Below, one piece after another: positions 1-7,639 of a DNA stretch of 64,000 bases. The position numbers and the translations under genes are program-made. Origin of the DNA: Candidatus Loosdrechtia aerotolerans (GTDB lineage Bacteria > Planctomycetota > Brocadiia > Brocadiales > Brocadiaceae); assembly GCA_021646405.1 (NCBI GenBank), contig SOER01000013.1, positions 1 through 64,000 on the forward strand, in the 5' to 3' direction. The notes under the pieces were generated by a model. That model did not search any database, was not told the DNA's origin, and saw only the letters and a list, made by a program, of their open reading frames with translations. Position 1 is the first letter of the stretch. Each line of letters begins with the position of its first letter.

Positions 1-128
1 GCTTGCATGCCAAATTCTATCAGGCGGCTTTTGGTCTCTGATATTTCCAGGCCAAATTTCTTTAACCTACCTCCGAGGTCTCTCCATACTTTTTCTGCCG
101 CTTGCTTGTTTGTGCACCCAATAATGAG
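1..128 (-). pseudogene. 3' exon fragment of a reverse transcriptase (partial, runs off window)
   Basis: Read on the minus strand from 128 to 1, one open frame encodes LIIGCTNKQAAEK, then a stretch ending in KSRLIEFG. This is the segment that normally follows the catalytic YADD motif in group II intron-type reverse transcriptases (palm to thumb transition). It starts directly after the 3' end of the intron at 129-2010, so it is the downstream exon of an RT gene interrupted by that intron. The RLIEFG-type ending differs from the KIVYCKD-type ending of the intron's own RT, and the upstream exon (2012-2704) resembles the latter class. The two exons may therefore come from different RT genes. The rest of the gene lies outside the window. 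Confidence 0.6.
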
Positions 129-166
129 GTGAGTAGGCCGGTGGAACTTCCCCGCCAGCCCCTCGC

Positions 167-201
167 AGAACTGTACGTGAACCTCTCGACTCATACAGCT
201 C
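167..201 (-). ncRNA. Group II intron domain V hairpin
   Basis: Directly after the maturase stop codon the minus strand reads GAGCTGTATGAGTCGAGAGG, followed by a complementary arm ending in ACGTACAGTTCT. This forms the short catalytic hairpin of about 35 nt typical of domain V. The following GAGGGGCTGG...CCGGCCTACTC arms (about 166-129) form domain VI with an unpaired A as the likely branch point. This is a structure drawn by eye; no folding program was run. Confidence 0.75.
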
Positions 202-204
202 CCA

Positions 205-1452
205 TTATCCAACCGGTGACCCAAGACCCATCCTCCAGTGAACAAACAAATTTGGTTCTCGCCCTCTAATCTGGCCTAACCAATTTTTTGCCCGCCTTCT
301 ATGTCGCCTGAGTCTTTTGTATTTCCTTGTTGCCCAGCGTATCAGGTATATCTCAATGTTCCTGAGAGACGGATACATGGCAGATTTATAATATCGTCCA
401 TAATAGTTCACCCATCCCTGCACCTGAATATTGAACATCCTCGCCAGGTCTGTGAGGTTCTTGTCACTTCGAAGATGAATCTTCCAGCTTCGGATTTCTT
501 TCCGAATCCCCTTCGCTGCCTTGTTGCTGATTGCAGGGGTAAAGTTGACAAAGGTTTTACCATACTTGTTCTTCGACAACCGAGGCCGAAATGTGTATCC
601 CAGAAAGTCAAATTCTTCATGCTCATGCTTTCCTTTGCGATCAACATCCTTGCAGTAAACTATCTTTGTTTTCTCTGGATGCATCTCAAGACCACACTCC
701 TCTAAACGCTCCCTGATAGCCTCCAAAACCCTCTCTGCCTGACTCAACGATTGGCAATGCAACAGTCCATCATCTGCAAAACGCTCAAACTTCACAAAGG
801 GAAAGTGTCTTGCTATCCACTCATCAAACGCATGATGCATGAATATGTTGGCCAGTAACGGACTAATGACCCCTCCCTGCGGAGTGCCCTTATCTCTTTT
901 GACAAGCTGTCCATCTTTCTGCTGGAGTGGGGCTTTCAGCCACCTTTCCACATAAAGATGTATCCACTTCTCTTTTGTATGAAATCTGATCGCCTTCATC
1001 ATCAGGTCATGATTCAGATTATCAAAGAATCCCTTGATGTCCAAATCGATCACCCAGTCCTGATTCCAGCAGCGTTGTCTTGCTGTCCCAACTGCATCCA
1101 GGGCTGACTTCCCGGGACGATACCCGTAGGAGTCTTCATGGAACTTTGGGTCGACTATAGGTTCCAAGTGCAGTTTTACAACTGCCTGTGCTACCCGATC
1201 TGAAACAGTTGGTATCCCCAATAAACGAGTGCGCCCATCAGACTTTGGGATCTCTACTGCCTTTACTGGCGGTGGAAAATACGATCCTGACGACATCCTA
1301 TTCCATATCTTATAGTGATTGTCCTTAAGGTTCTTCTCAAAGTCCTGAATTGATTCTTCATCAATTCCATAAGTACCTTTGTTGGCCTTGACTCTCTCCC
1401 AAGCGACCATAACGCTTTTCTTGGAAATACTAAATGGTTTCATTTTACTCAA
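205..1452 (-). CDS. ltrA: Group II intron reverse transcriptase/maturase
   Basis: 415 residues, multifunctional intron-encoded protein that binds the intron RNA, helps it splice and copies it into target DNA. The RT fingers and palm contain GIPTVSDRVAQ, SYGYRPGKSA, GTPQGGVISPLLAN and the catalytic box FADD (F instead of the usual Y). The C-terminal maturase (X) domain contains QGWVNYYGRYY. The protein ends in a basic tail without an HNH endonuclease motif, so it is an En-minus type. The TTG start is favoured because GGGAGG lies about 7 bases upstream; an ATG follows three codons later. The stop codon is just before domain V, as expected for an ORF in domain IV. Confidence 0.93.
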   Translation of the reverse strand: MSKMKPFSISKKSVMVAWERVKANKGTYGIDEESIQDFEKNLKDNHYKIWNRMSSGSYFPPPVKAVEIPKSDGRTRLLGIPTVSDRVAQAVVKLHLEPIVDPKFHEDSYGYRPGKSALDAVGTARQRCWNQDWVIDLDIKGFFDNLNHDLMMKAIRFHTKEKWIHLYVERWLKAPLQQKDGQLVKRDKGTPQGGVISPLLANIFMHHAFDEWIARHFPFVKFERFADDGLLHCQSLSQAERVLEAIRERLEECGLEMHPEKTKIVYCKDVDRKGKHEHEEFDFLGYTFRPRLSKNKYGKTFVNFTPAISNKAAKGIRKEIRSWKIHLRSDKNLTDLARMFNIQVQGWVNYYGRYYKSAMYPSLRNIEIYLIRWATRKYKRLRRHRRRAKNWLGQIRGREPNLFVHWRMGLGSPVG

Positions 1453-2011
1453 TCAGTTCCTCCCAATTTTCTGGTTGGCTCATTAGTAAAACTGGATAAT
1501 TCGACCCCTTCGCTCCATTGGCTTTCACCAACTTCTTCACTACTACGGGTCGTTCCGCCCCTGATCCTCGTCTTGGTACTCTCACCCTTATGGTTCTGCC
1601 ACTTGGATTTCTCCCTTTACACCAAAGATCAGGTTCCCACGTTCCATATAAAAGCCTGAATCAGGTTCATGCCACCTCTATGCCGGAGACCATCTGGCCA
1701 ATAAACAGGTTTCCGCCAGATTTATCCCGGGTTAACGACTACCCCCCGGTTTCGATCCCGTTTATACGCTTTCGACACTTCCGCAGTGGTTCAATCACTT
1801 CATCTCCCTGATCCTCACCTGATGCCTTGTAAGACACCTTTTCTCTAACGCTCACTACCATAGCTTTTGACTACAGCAGCTTAGAGTGGTTTGAAGCCTC
1901 CTCCTGTAAGGCGGCTTCGGAGAGCCATCCTCCATCTCTTATATAGTTGCACACAAATTGCGTTATCTGATTATGGCTTCATATAACCCTTCTTTGTGCT
2001 CGTGGCGCACT

Positions 2012-2704
2012 ATCATCTGCGTACCTCACAAAGTTCACTTGCGGGTAGTTCTTGGATAGCCACACATCAAGCGTGAAGTGGAGGTAAAGGTTTGCAAGTA
2101 AAGGGCTTATTACCCCGCCTTGCGGTGTCCCTTTCCCATCTTTGAGGTGGAGTGTACCGCCTTGCTTTTGCACCGGCATCCTTAACCATCTCTCTACGTA
2201 CATCTTCACCCATTTCTCTTCCATTACATGTTCCACTGCTTTTATCATCAATTCATGGTCCATTTCATCAAAGAACTTGCTTATGTCCATGTCTATTACC
2301 CAGTCCTGCCTGTAGCAGTTCTCTCTGACCTGTTCTATGGCTTGATGTGCACTCTTCAATGGCCTATACCCATAAGAATTCTCATGGAAAAGTTTATCTA
2401 TTTTCTTCTCCATGTAGTCCTTCGCTACTTGCTGCGCTATCCTGTCTCGTAGTGTCGGTATCCCTAATTTACGCATGGTGCCGTCTTTCTTCGGTATTTC
2501 TACCTCTCTTACGGCTTGTGGATGGTAACTCCCAGAAGCCAGCCTATTCCAGATGACGTAGAGATTACCCGCTCTTTTCTTGTCAAACTCTCTCCAGCTC
2601 TCGTTGTCTATCCCGGCTGCCTTTCCACCCTTCTTCACCTTGTTGTATGCGTTTACCACCTGGCTGTACTCAATTGGTACTGTTTTGCATATGTGCGTAT
2701 TCAT
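2012..2704 (-). pseudogene. Group II intron RT, N-terminal part, interrupted at YADD
   Basis: 231 codons of a second RT/maturase of the same general class as the one at 205-1452. Recognisable boxes are GIPTLRDRIAQQVA, SYGYRPLKSAHQA, DMDISKFFDEMDHE, GTPQGGVISPLLAN and NFVRYADD. Reading on past YADD enters the inserted intron and stops after ten unrelated residues. As it stands the gene encodes only fingers and half of the palm, unless the intron is spliced out and the 3' exon is in frame. It lies downstream of its own intron RNA 5' region (2705-3266). The sequence is clearly related to, but not a recent copy of, the RT at 205-1452. Confidence 0.85.
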
Positions 2705-3266
2705 TTGTTAATCTTCCCACGAGAGATTTTTTTCCCTTACAAGGTTGTTGTAGTGAATCATGCACTGAATAACCTAAGCCCTTCGCTCCTTTCCGTTTTC
2801 ACGGATTATCATCACTCGTATGGCTTAGTCCGACTTCCGTTTCACGGCTTTTGCAACCGTTACCCAGAAACGGATATCCCGTGTTCTGTAATAAAGCCCA
2901 ACTTTAAGTCATGTCGCCTGTATAACGGTGGGCACATAGCCAGTAAACAGGTTTCCGCTATGCTTATCTCTGCATCCTTCGCACAATGCGATTTTGCCCG
3001 ACAACTTACGTGATTTCGTTACTTCTTCAGCGATTCATTTGCATTCATCTCTTAAAGTCATACTTGATGAGTTCTTCTCACCTTTTCCTCTATCCGTTCA
3101 CCACAGCAGCTTTACAGCTTTTGCAGCGTAGAGTAGTTTGACAACCCCGCCTGTACGGCGTTGCCGATACTTCACAATAGTTAGCGCTTCCACTGGTGTA
3201 TCATCTTTATTACAGCATGTTAAGGAACTTTGTCGTTCCTTTACTTCACGGCACAAGCGAAGGCAC
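2705..3266 (-). mobile_element. 5' RNA region of a second group II intron (3' part missing)
   Basis: Non-coding 560 bases upstream of the broken RT at 2012-2704. On the minus strand it carries features shared with the first intron's 5' region, such as the GCGGAAACCTGTTTA box and the GGAGCGAAGGG box just before the ORF. The probable 5' end is GTGCC near 3266-3262. The 5' boundary is uncertain because GTGCC departs slightly from GTGYG. Domains V and VI of this intron are not in the window: they are either beyond the left edge or lost. Confidence 0.55.
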
Positions 3267-3311
3267 AGAGAATAAAGAATGATGAAGGATAGAGTGTCAA
3301 GAATGGGGACA

Positions 3312-3418
3312 TGCCATATATCTGATATTCAAGAGGTTTTCAGATGAAGAGGTTCTCAAAAATATACCTACAAGAAATTTCTCAAACGTGACAGGAAACT
3401 TCTTGAATGTCAGATATA
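3312..3418. repeat. MITE-like imperfect inverted repeat
   Basis: The ends are ATATATCTGATATTCAAGA on the left and the inverted copy on the right (about 20 of 22 positions match), with partial pairing inside, so the 107-base unit can fold into a long hairpin. About 53 bases of it (3318-3370) occur again in inverted orientation at 15345-15397 with a handful of differences. It has no coding potential of its own. This pattern fits a small non-autonomous element or dispersed palindromic repeat. Confidence 0.55.
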
Positions 3419-3470
3419 TCCTGGTGTCCTGGTGACTTTGTATAAGGATCAGAAAAAGTACAGCATTGTT

Positions 3471-3496
3471 CCTTAGCTTGATGCATATGGGACAAT
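3471..3496 (+). repeat. Short dispersed repeat, copy 1
   Basis: The motif CCTTAGCTTGATGCATAT followed by GGGACAAT occurs here. It recurs on the minus strand at 26979-26953 with a single inserted A. A 26-base match between two distant non-coding sites is unlikely by chance, so this is probably part of a repeat family in the genome. Confidence 0.5.
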
Positions 3497-3543
3497 TTCC
3501 CCCTACGGGTTTTTTCAAAAAACTACGGTGTTAAGAAATTCTT

Positions 3544-4971
3544 TTATTGTAATAAGTTTAAAGCTAATAATTTCGGTTCTGTCATTTCTTCTATCGCATA
3601 CCGAACACCCTCGCGTCCGATACCGGATTCCTTTACACCTCCGTATGGCATGTTATCAGTACGAAAAGAAGGCACATCATTAACAATCACTCCTCCTACC
3701 TCCAGATGCTCATACGCAAAGAAAACGTGCCTTATATTATTCGTGAAGATACTTGCCTGTAATCCATAAGCAGAATCATTTAATCTCATTACTGCCTCTT
3801 CAAAGGCATCGTGCCTCGTAACTGTTACCGCGGGTGCAAATAATTCATTTTTCCCAACCTTCATGTGTGGTGTGGTGTTCGTAAGTACTGTTGTTTCATA
3901 AAATGCACCCTTACGCTTTCCTCCGGTAACCAGGGTTGCGCCCTCATTTACCGCTTCATTAACCCATGACTCTATCCTTTGGGCAGCCTTTTCATCAATC
4001 ATTGGCCCAAGCTTTGTAGATTCATCCATAGGATCACCCATCCTTAATTTCTTCACATCCTCAAGAAAGTTTGACAGAAAATCATCATAGATCCTTTTAT
4101 TAACAAACAACCTTTGGAGTGATATGCAAATCTGCCCGCTAAAGGAAAAGGCACTGACAATACACCGTTTTACTATATAATCCAGATTTTCATTACTATC
4201 AATAACTGCACCTGCGTTCCCGCCTAATTCTAATGTTACCTTTTTTCTGCCGGCAACCTGCTTAAGCCTCCAGCCAACCTCTGCACTCCCTGTAAAGGTA
4301 AACATCTTGAAGCGTTCATCGGCTACCATTTTTTCAGCTACATCCGGTGTACAGGGAAATACGCTGAATGCCCCCGCAGGCCAACCCGATTCTGCGACAA
4401 CCTCGCCGAGGAGGAGCGCAGTGAGAGGCGTCTTTGAAGCCGGTTTAATAACAATAGGATTTCCTGCCGCAAAAGCCGGTGCTACCTTATGAGCGATGAG
4501 ATTCAGGGGAAAATTAAAAGGTGAAATCCCCAGGACAGGGCCAATGGGAAAACGCCTGTGAATCCCGATCCTGTTTTTTGAGCGCTCGGAAATATCTAAA
4601 GGAATGTACTCCCCAAGCATTCTTTTTGACTCTTCCAGTGCTACCTGAAATGTTCCAACAGCCCTTTCAACCTCGGTCCGCGAATCAAGAATGGGTTTGC
4701 CTGCCTCTAAAGTTATTAACCGTGCAAACTCTTCACTTCGTTTACGGATGCCATTACAAATATTATCCAGAATTTCAGCCCTTTTAAAACTGGGTAGTCT
4801 TCTCGTATCCTCAAAAGTCTTGACAGCCGATTGAATGGCATCGTCTGCATCTTTTTCGCTGGCAAGAAATGTGATACCGGCAACATCATTATTATATGGA
4901 TTTCTCACCTCAAGTAAATCACTGCTCTCCCGCCATTCGTTACCAATAAGGTATTTATATTTGCCTCTCAT
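3544..4971 (-). CDS. Aldehyde dehydrogenase family protein
   Basis: 475 residues from the chosen start. An NAD(P)-dependent aldehyde dehydrogenase that oxidises an aldehyde to the acid; the substrate cannot be told, though the overall look resembles the lactaldehyde/GapN-like branch. Visible family motifs are GISPFNFPLNL and KPASKTPLTA (cofactor binding), FTFTGSAEVG, LELGGNAG with the general-base Glu, and SGQICIS with the catalytic Cys. The frame extends 41 codons further upstream. The ATG at 4971 is preferred because AAGGAG lies 8 bases before it and the ALDH fold starts there. It is a single gene, divergent from the gene at 5322. Cytoplasmic. Confidence 0.9.
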   Translation of the reverse strand: MRGKYKYLIGNEWRESSDLLEVRNPYNNDVAGITFLASEKDADDAIQSAVKTFEDTRRLPSFKRAEILDNICNGIRKRSEEFARLITLEAGKPILDSRTEVERAVGTFQVALEESKRMLGEYIPLDISERSKNRIGIHRRFPIGPVLGISPFNFPLNLIAHKVAPAFAAGNPIVIKPASKTPLTALLLGEVVAESGWPAGAFSVFPCTPDVAEKMVADERFKMFTFTGSAEVGWRLKQVAGRKKVTLELGGNAGAVIDSNENLDYIVKRCIVSAFSFSGQICISLQRLFVNKRIYDDFLSNFLEDVKKLRMGDPMDESTKLGPMIDEKAAQRIESWVNEAVNEGATLVTGGKRKGAFYETTVLTNTTPHMKVGKNELFAPAVTVTRHDAFEEAVMRLNDSAYGLQASIFTNNIRHVFFAYEHLEVGGVIVNDVPSFRTDNMPYGGVKESGIGREGVRYAIEEMTEPKLLALNLLQ

Positions 4972-5252
4972 TATTAAGCTCCTTAATCTATGTAAAAAAT
5001 CAAGTATGATTATTTTATCCTGTCTTGTTACCGGGAATCCCCGGTAACAATGATTTTCATATTTAAATGGTATCCCGATTCCACTTCTCCGCAATAATTG
5101 CTGTGCCTGTGTTTAAGATACCACCACATCTTCAGTGTAACCTATTACAAGCAGGTTGTACTGAACATCTTGTATAATGACAAGTAAGGCAAGGTAAGTC
5201 AATATCAATTGTGTTGATTGCGTGACTTTTCAGGCAGTCTTTGAATGATTAT

Positions 5253-5281
5253 TTGATTAATAACAGAAAAATGGGTATAGT
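5253..5281 (+). promoter_or_regulatory. Sigma-70-like promoter
   Basis: TTGATT (5253-5258), a 17-base spacer and TATAGT (5276-5281), about 40 bases before the start of the DUF362 fusion gene, in the divergent intergenic region. A second TATAAT lies at 5285-5290. Pattern match only. Confidence 0.45.
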
Positions 5282-5321
5282 ATGTATAATCAAATTTTAC
5301 CATATTTCGTAAGGTACACTA

Positions 5322-7463
5322 TTGGATTTAGTTATGACTGACAGAACGGGCGTATCACTTGTTCGTTGCGAAAGCTATACCAGAGAAAATATCTTTGCCG
5401 CAGTTGATCAGGTTTTTCAACATTTCGGCGGTATTCAAACCCTGATAAAAAGGGGAACAAGGGTATTATTGAAACCAAATTTTATAAAAGAAAGCCCGCC
5501 CGAGGCATGCGCTATTACCCATCCGCTTATTATAGAAGCAGTTGCCAAAAAAATAATCGAGCTGGGCGCAACACCGGTTATCGGTGACAGTCCTGCCTTT
5601 GGTGCTGTAGCAAGGATTGCACATCGTGCAGGTCTGGATCGTTTTGCAAGAGAGTACGGCGTCGATATTATCGAACTTGATTCCCCACGTAAAGTAAAGG
5701 CAGTGTGCGGAACAAAACCGTTTTTACTCACCGTCTCAGGTAAGGCATTAGACGTAGACGCAATCATAAATCTTCCCAAATTGAAGGCCCATGTACAGTT
5801 ATTATTTACTGCCTCGGTAAAGAATATGTATGGATGCGTCAGCGGCAAGAGAAAGGCATGGCGGCATTTTCAATCACATGATAATCTTGAATGGTATACG
5901 GAAATGTTATTAGCAAATTATCAGGCCGTAAAACCAACCTTTACCCTTGTAGATGCCGTTATGGCTATGGAAAAACACGGACCAACGGGTGGAGTTCCCA
6001 GACAGGTCTCTTTAATCATTGGAGGTACTGATTGTATTGCTATAGATCGGGTCGTGGCAGAGATTCTTAACGTCTCCCCCTCCCACGTACCTCTTTTAGA
6101 AACAGCGAGAAAACATAGTATAGGAGAACAAAACGTGACCAATATAAAAATCTTCGGAGAATCACTATCTTCTGTAAAAATACCCGATTTTCTACTTCCA
6201 AAACTAAGACCAATAGGGTTTAATATCTTCAGGATTATAAAAAGCCTTGCCAGGCATCTTTGGATGAAACGTTTTGCAAAAGCACTTCTATTTCTTATGG
6301 TATTTAACCTTGCCATGACAACACATGCCTTTTCAGAAACAGACAAGCTAAAAAACTTCCCCTCACATATAGAGCACGGTGATATTATTCATGTTCCGAC
6401 AGGGATTAAGGTTCAATTTTCTAAGCTTACACCCTTTTTCGACTGTGCCGAAGTATTTTATGTTGGTGAAATCCATGCAAATATGGCATCCCATCAGGTA
6501 CAATTAAAAATATTCAAGGCATACTATGAAAAGTTCGGAAACAATATGGCAATTGGAATGGAGATGTTTACAAGACCGTACCAACCCTTTCTCGATCACT
6601 GGATTGCAGGTGAAATCACTGAAGAGAAGTTTCTTGAAGACACCCGGTGGGATAAGGAATGGGGGTATGATTATATCCTGTATAAAGACATTCTCGATTT
6701 TGCCCGTGAAAAAAACATCCCTGTTATAGCCCTCAATGCACCAAAAGATCTGGTAAAAATGGTGCGGGAAAAAGGGCTAAAAAACTTAAGCGAAGAAGAG
6801 AAAGAAAAATTACCCGAGATTGATACAACCGATTTCTTTCACAGGGTTTATTTGAAAATGGCTATCGAACGGCATGCAGACGTCTCAAATGAATTCGAAA
6901 GATATAATGACATACAATCCCTGTGGGAAGAATATATGGCCCAGACAATTATTGATTATTTATCCTCCTGGGAAGGAAAAGGCAAAAAATTTCTGGCCTT
7001 TATTGGAAACGGTCATATTGTATACGATTTTGGAGTCCCGAAAAGGGTGTTTCGGCGCAATTCCCTGCCTTACTACACCGTCTACCCTGCCGAATTTCAG
7101 GACGGCAAACCCGCTGCTGACAGAGAACTATTCTCACCGGCTATCCCATTAGAACCGGCCGATTTTGTCTGGGTTATCCCCCCGTCAGGGGCACAAAAAA
7201 AGCCCGTATATTTAGGGGTTCAACTTCAGAAGGTACCTGATAACAAATTGGTTATCCAGGAAATACTTCCGGAAAGCCCTGCAGAAAAGGCAGGGCTTGA
7301 AGTAGGTGATGCCATCGTATCAGTTGACGAAAAACCAGTAAAAAATGTCGTAGAACTGATCCATTACCTTCAAACGAAGCAATTTGGCGATATCTGTTAT
7401 GTAGAAATTGACCGGGATGGGACAAGGATATCGTACCCGGTAACCCTCTTTCAAATGGAATAG
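5322..7463 (+). CDS. DUF362 - ChaN-like - PDZ fusion protein
   Basis: 713 residues in one frame with three parts. Residues 1 to about 300 are a DUF362 domain (VLLKPNFIKESPPEACAITH, NLPKLKAHVQ, SVKNMYGC, GGVPRQV). Residues 315-345 (MKRFAKALLFLMVF...) look exactly like a signal peptide with a cleavage site near HAFS. About 350-600 is a ChaN/Tiki-like domain (FYVGEIHANMASHQVQL, GMEMFTRPYQP, FIGNGHIVYDFG), a family tied to haem or iron handling. About 625-713 is a PDZ domain (KPVYLGVQLQKV, SPAEKAGLEVGDAIVSVDE). TTG start at 5322 with AAGG upstream, or ATG at 5334. The internal signal-like segment (ATG 6264, no clear ribosome site) means it is either a true fusion with one membrane segment or two fused genes. 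Compare the DUF362-ferredoxin at 43763. Confidence 0.8.
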   Translation: MDLVMTDRTGVSLVRCESYTRENIFAAVDQVFQHFGGIQTLIKRGTRVLLKPNFIKESPPEACAITHPLIIEAVAKKIIELGATPVIGDSPAFGAVARIAHRAGLDRFAREYGVDIIELDSPRKVKAVCGTKPFLLTVSGKALDVDAIINLPKLKAHVQLLFTASVKNMYGCVSGKRKAWRHFQSHDNLEWYTEMLLANYQAVKPTFTLVDAVMAMEKHGPTGGVPRQVSLIIGGTDCIAIDRVVAEILNVSPSHVPLLETARKHSIGEQNVTNIKIFGESLSSVKIPDFLLPKLRPIGFNIFRIIKSLARHLWMKRFAKALLFLMVFNLAMTTHAFSETDKLKNFPSHIEHGDIIHVPTGIKVQFSKLTPFFDCAEVFYVGEIHANMASHQVQLKIFKAYYEKFGNNMAIGMEMFTRPYQPFLDHWIAGEITEEKFLEDTRWDKEWGYDYILYKDILDFAREKNIPVIALNAPKDLVKMVREKGLKNLSEEEKEKLPEIDTTDFFHRVYLKMAIERHADVSNEFERYNDIQSLWEEYMAQTIIDYLSSWEGKGKKFLAFIGNGHIVYDFGVPKRVFRRNSLPYYTVYPAEFQDGKPAADRELFSPAIPLEPADFVWVIPPSGAQKKPVYLGVQLQKVPDNKLVIQEILPESPAEKAGLEVGDAIVSVDEKPVKNVVELIHYLQTKQFGDICYVEIDRDGTRISYPVTLFQME

Positions 7464-7544
7464 AACGCACGATTACGAATTCAGTGTGAAAAGAAAAAAT
7501 CTCCCAGCTACAACAGATTATAGAGAATCCCCAAATACAACTTG

Positions 7545-7587
7545 AATACTCATCATTTATTCAATACAATGAGTGTTTATTATTTTT
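7545..7587 (+). terminator. Possible weak terminator before valS
   Basis: AATACTCAT (7545-7553) pairs with ATGAGTGTT (7569-7577), with one G-U pair, followed by TATTATTTTT. It lies between the DUF362 fusion gene and valS. The stem is AT-rich and the loop long, so the call is tentative. Confidence 0.35.
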
Positions 7588-7639
7588 AGAAGACTTACCT
7601 TATTGCAAAGCTGAATAGTTACAAAGTACGAATAGAACA

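Larger units (their letters stand above)
129..2010 (-). mobile_element. Complete group II intron inserted in the YADD codons of another RT gene
   Basis: Minus-strand group II intron of about 1.88 kb. The 5' end is GTGCG (2010-2006), directly after the exon bases GATGATA. The RNA domains I-III occupy about 2010-1453, followed by the RT/maturase ORF (domain IV), a domain V hairpin at 201-167 and a domain VI hairpin at about 166-129. Domain VI has a bulged A, and the intron ends in AC (consensus AY). The 5' exon is an RT gene cut right after its catalytic YADD codons, and the 3' exon begins with codons expected after YADD. The 3' boundary is a prediction. With the end placed at 129, the spliced frame is off by one base. 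Confidence 0.8.

Noticed and set aside
3297-3518. 73-codon minus-strand frame
   Set aside because: It runs straight through the inverted repeat 3312-3418 and the short repeat at 3471, has no ribosome site and an unprotein-like composition.
6264-7463. Separate ChaN-PDZ gene starting at the internal ATG
   Set aside because: No ribosome site precedes it and the frame is continuous with the DUF362 part; kept as an alternative within the fusion entry.
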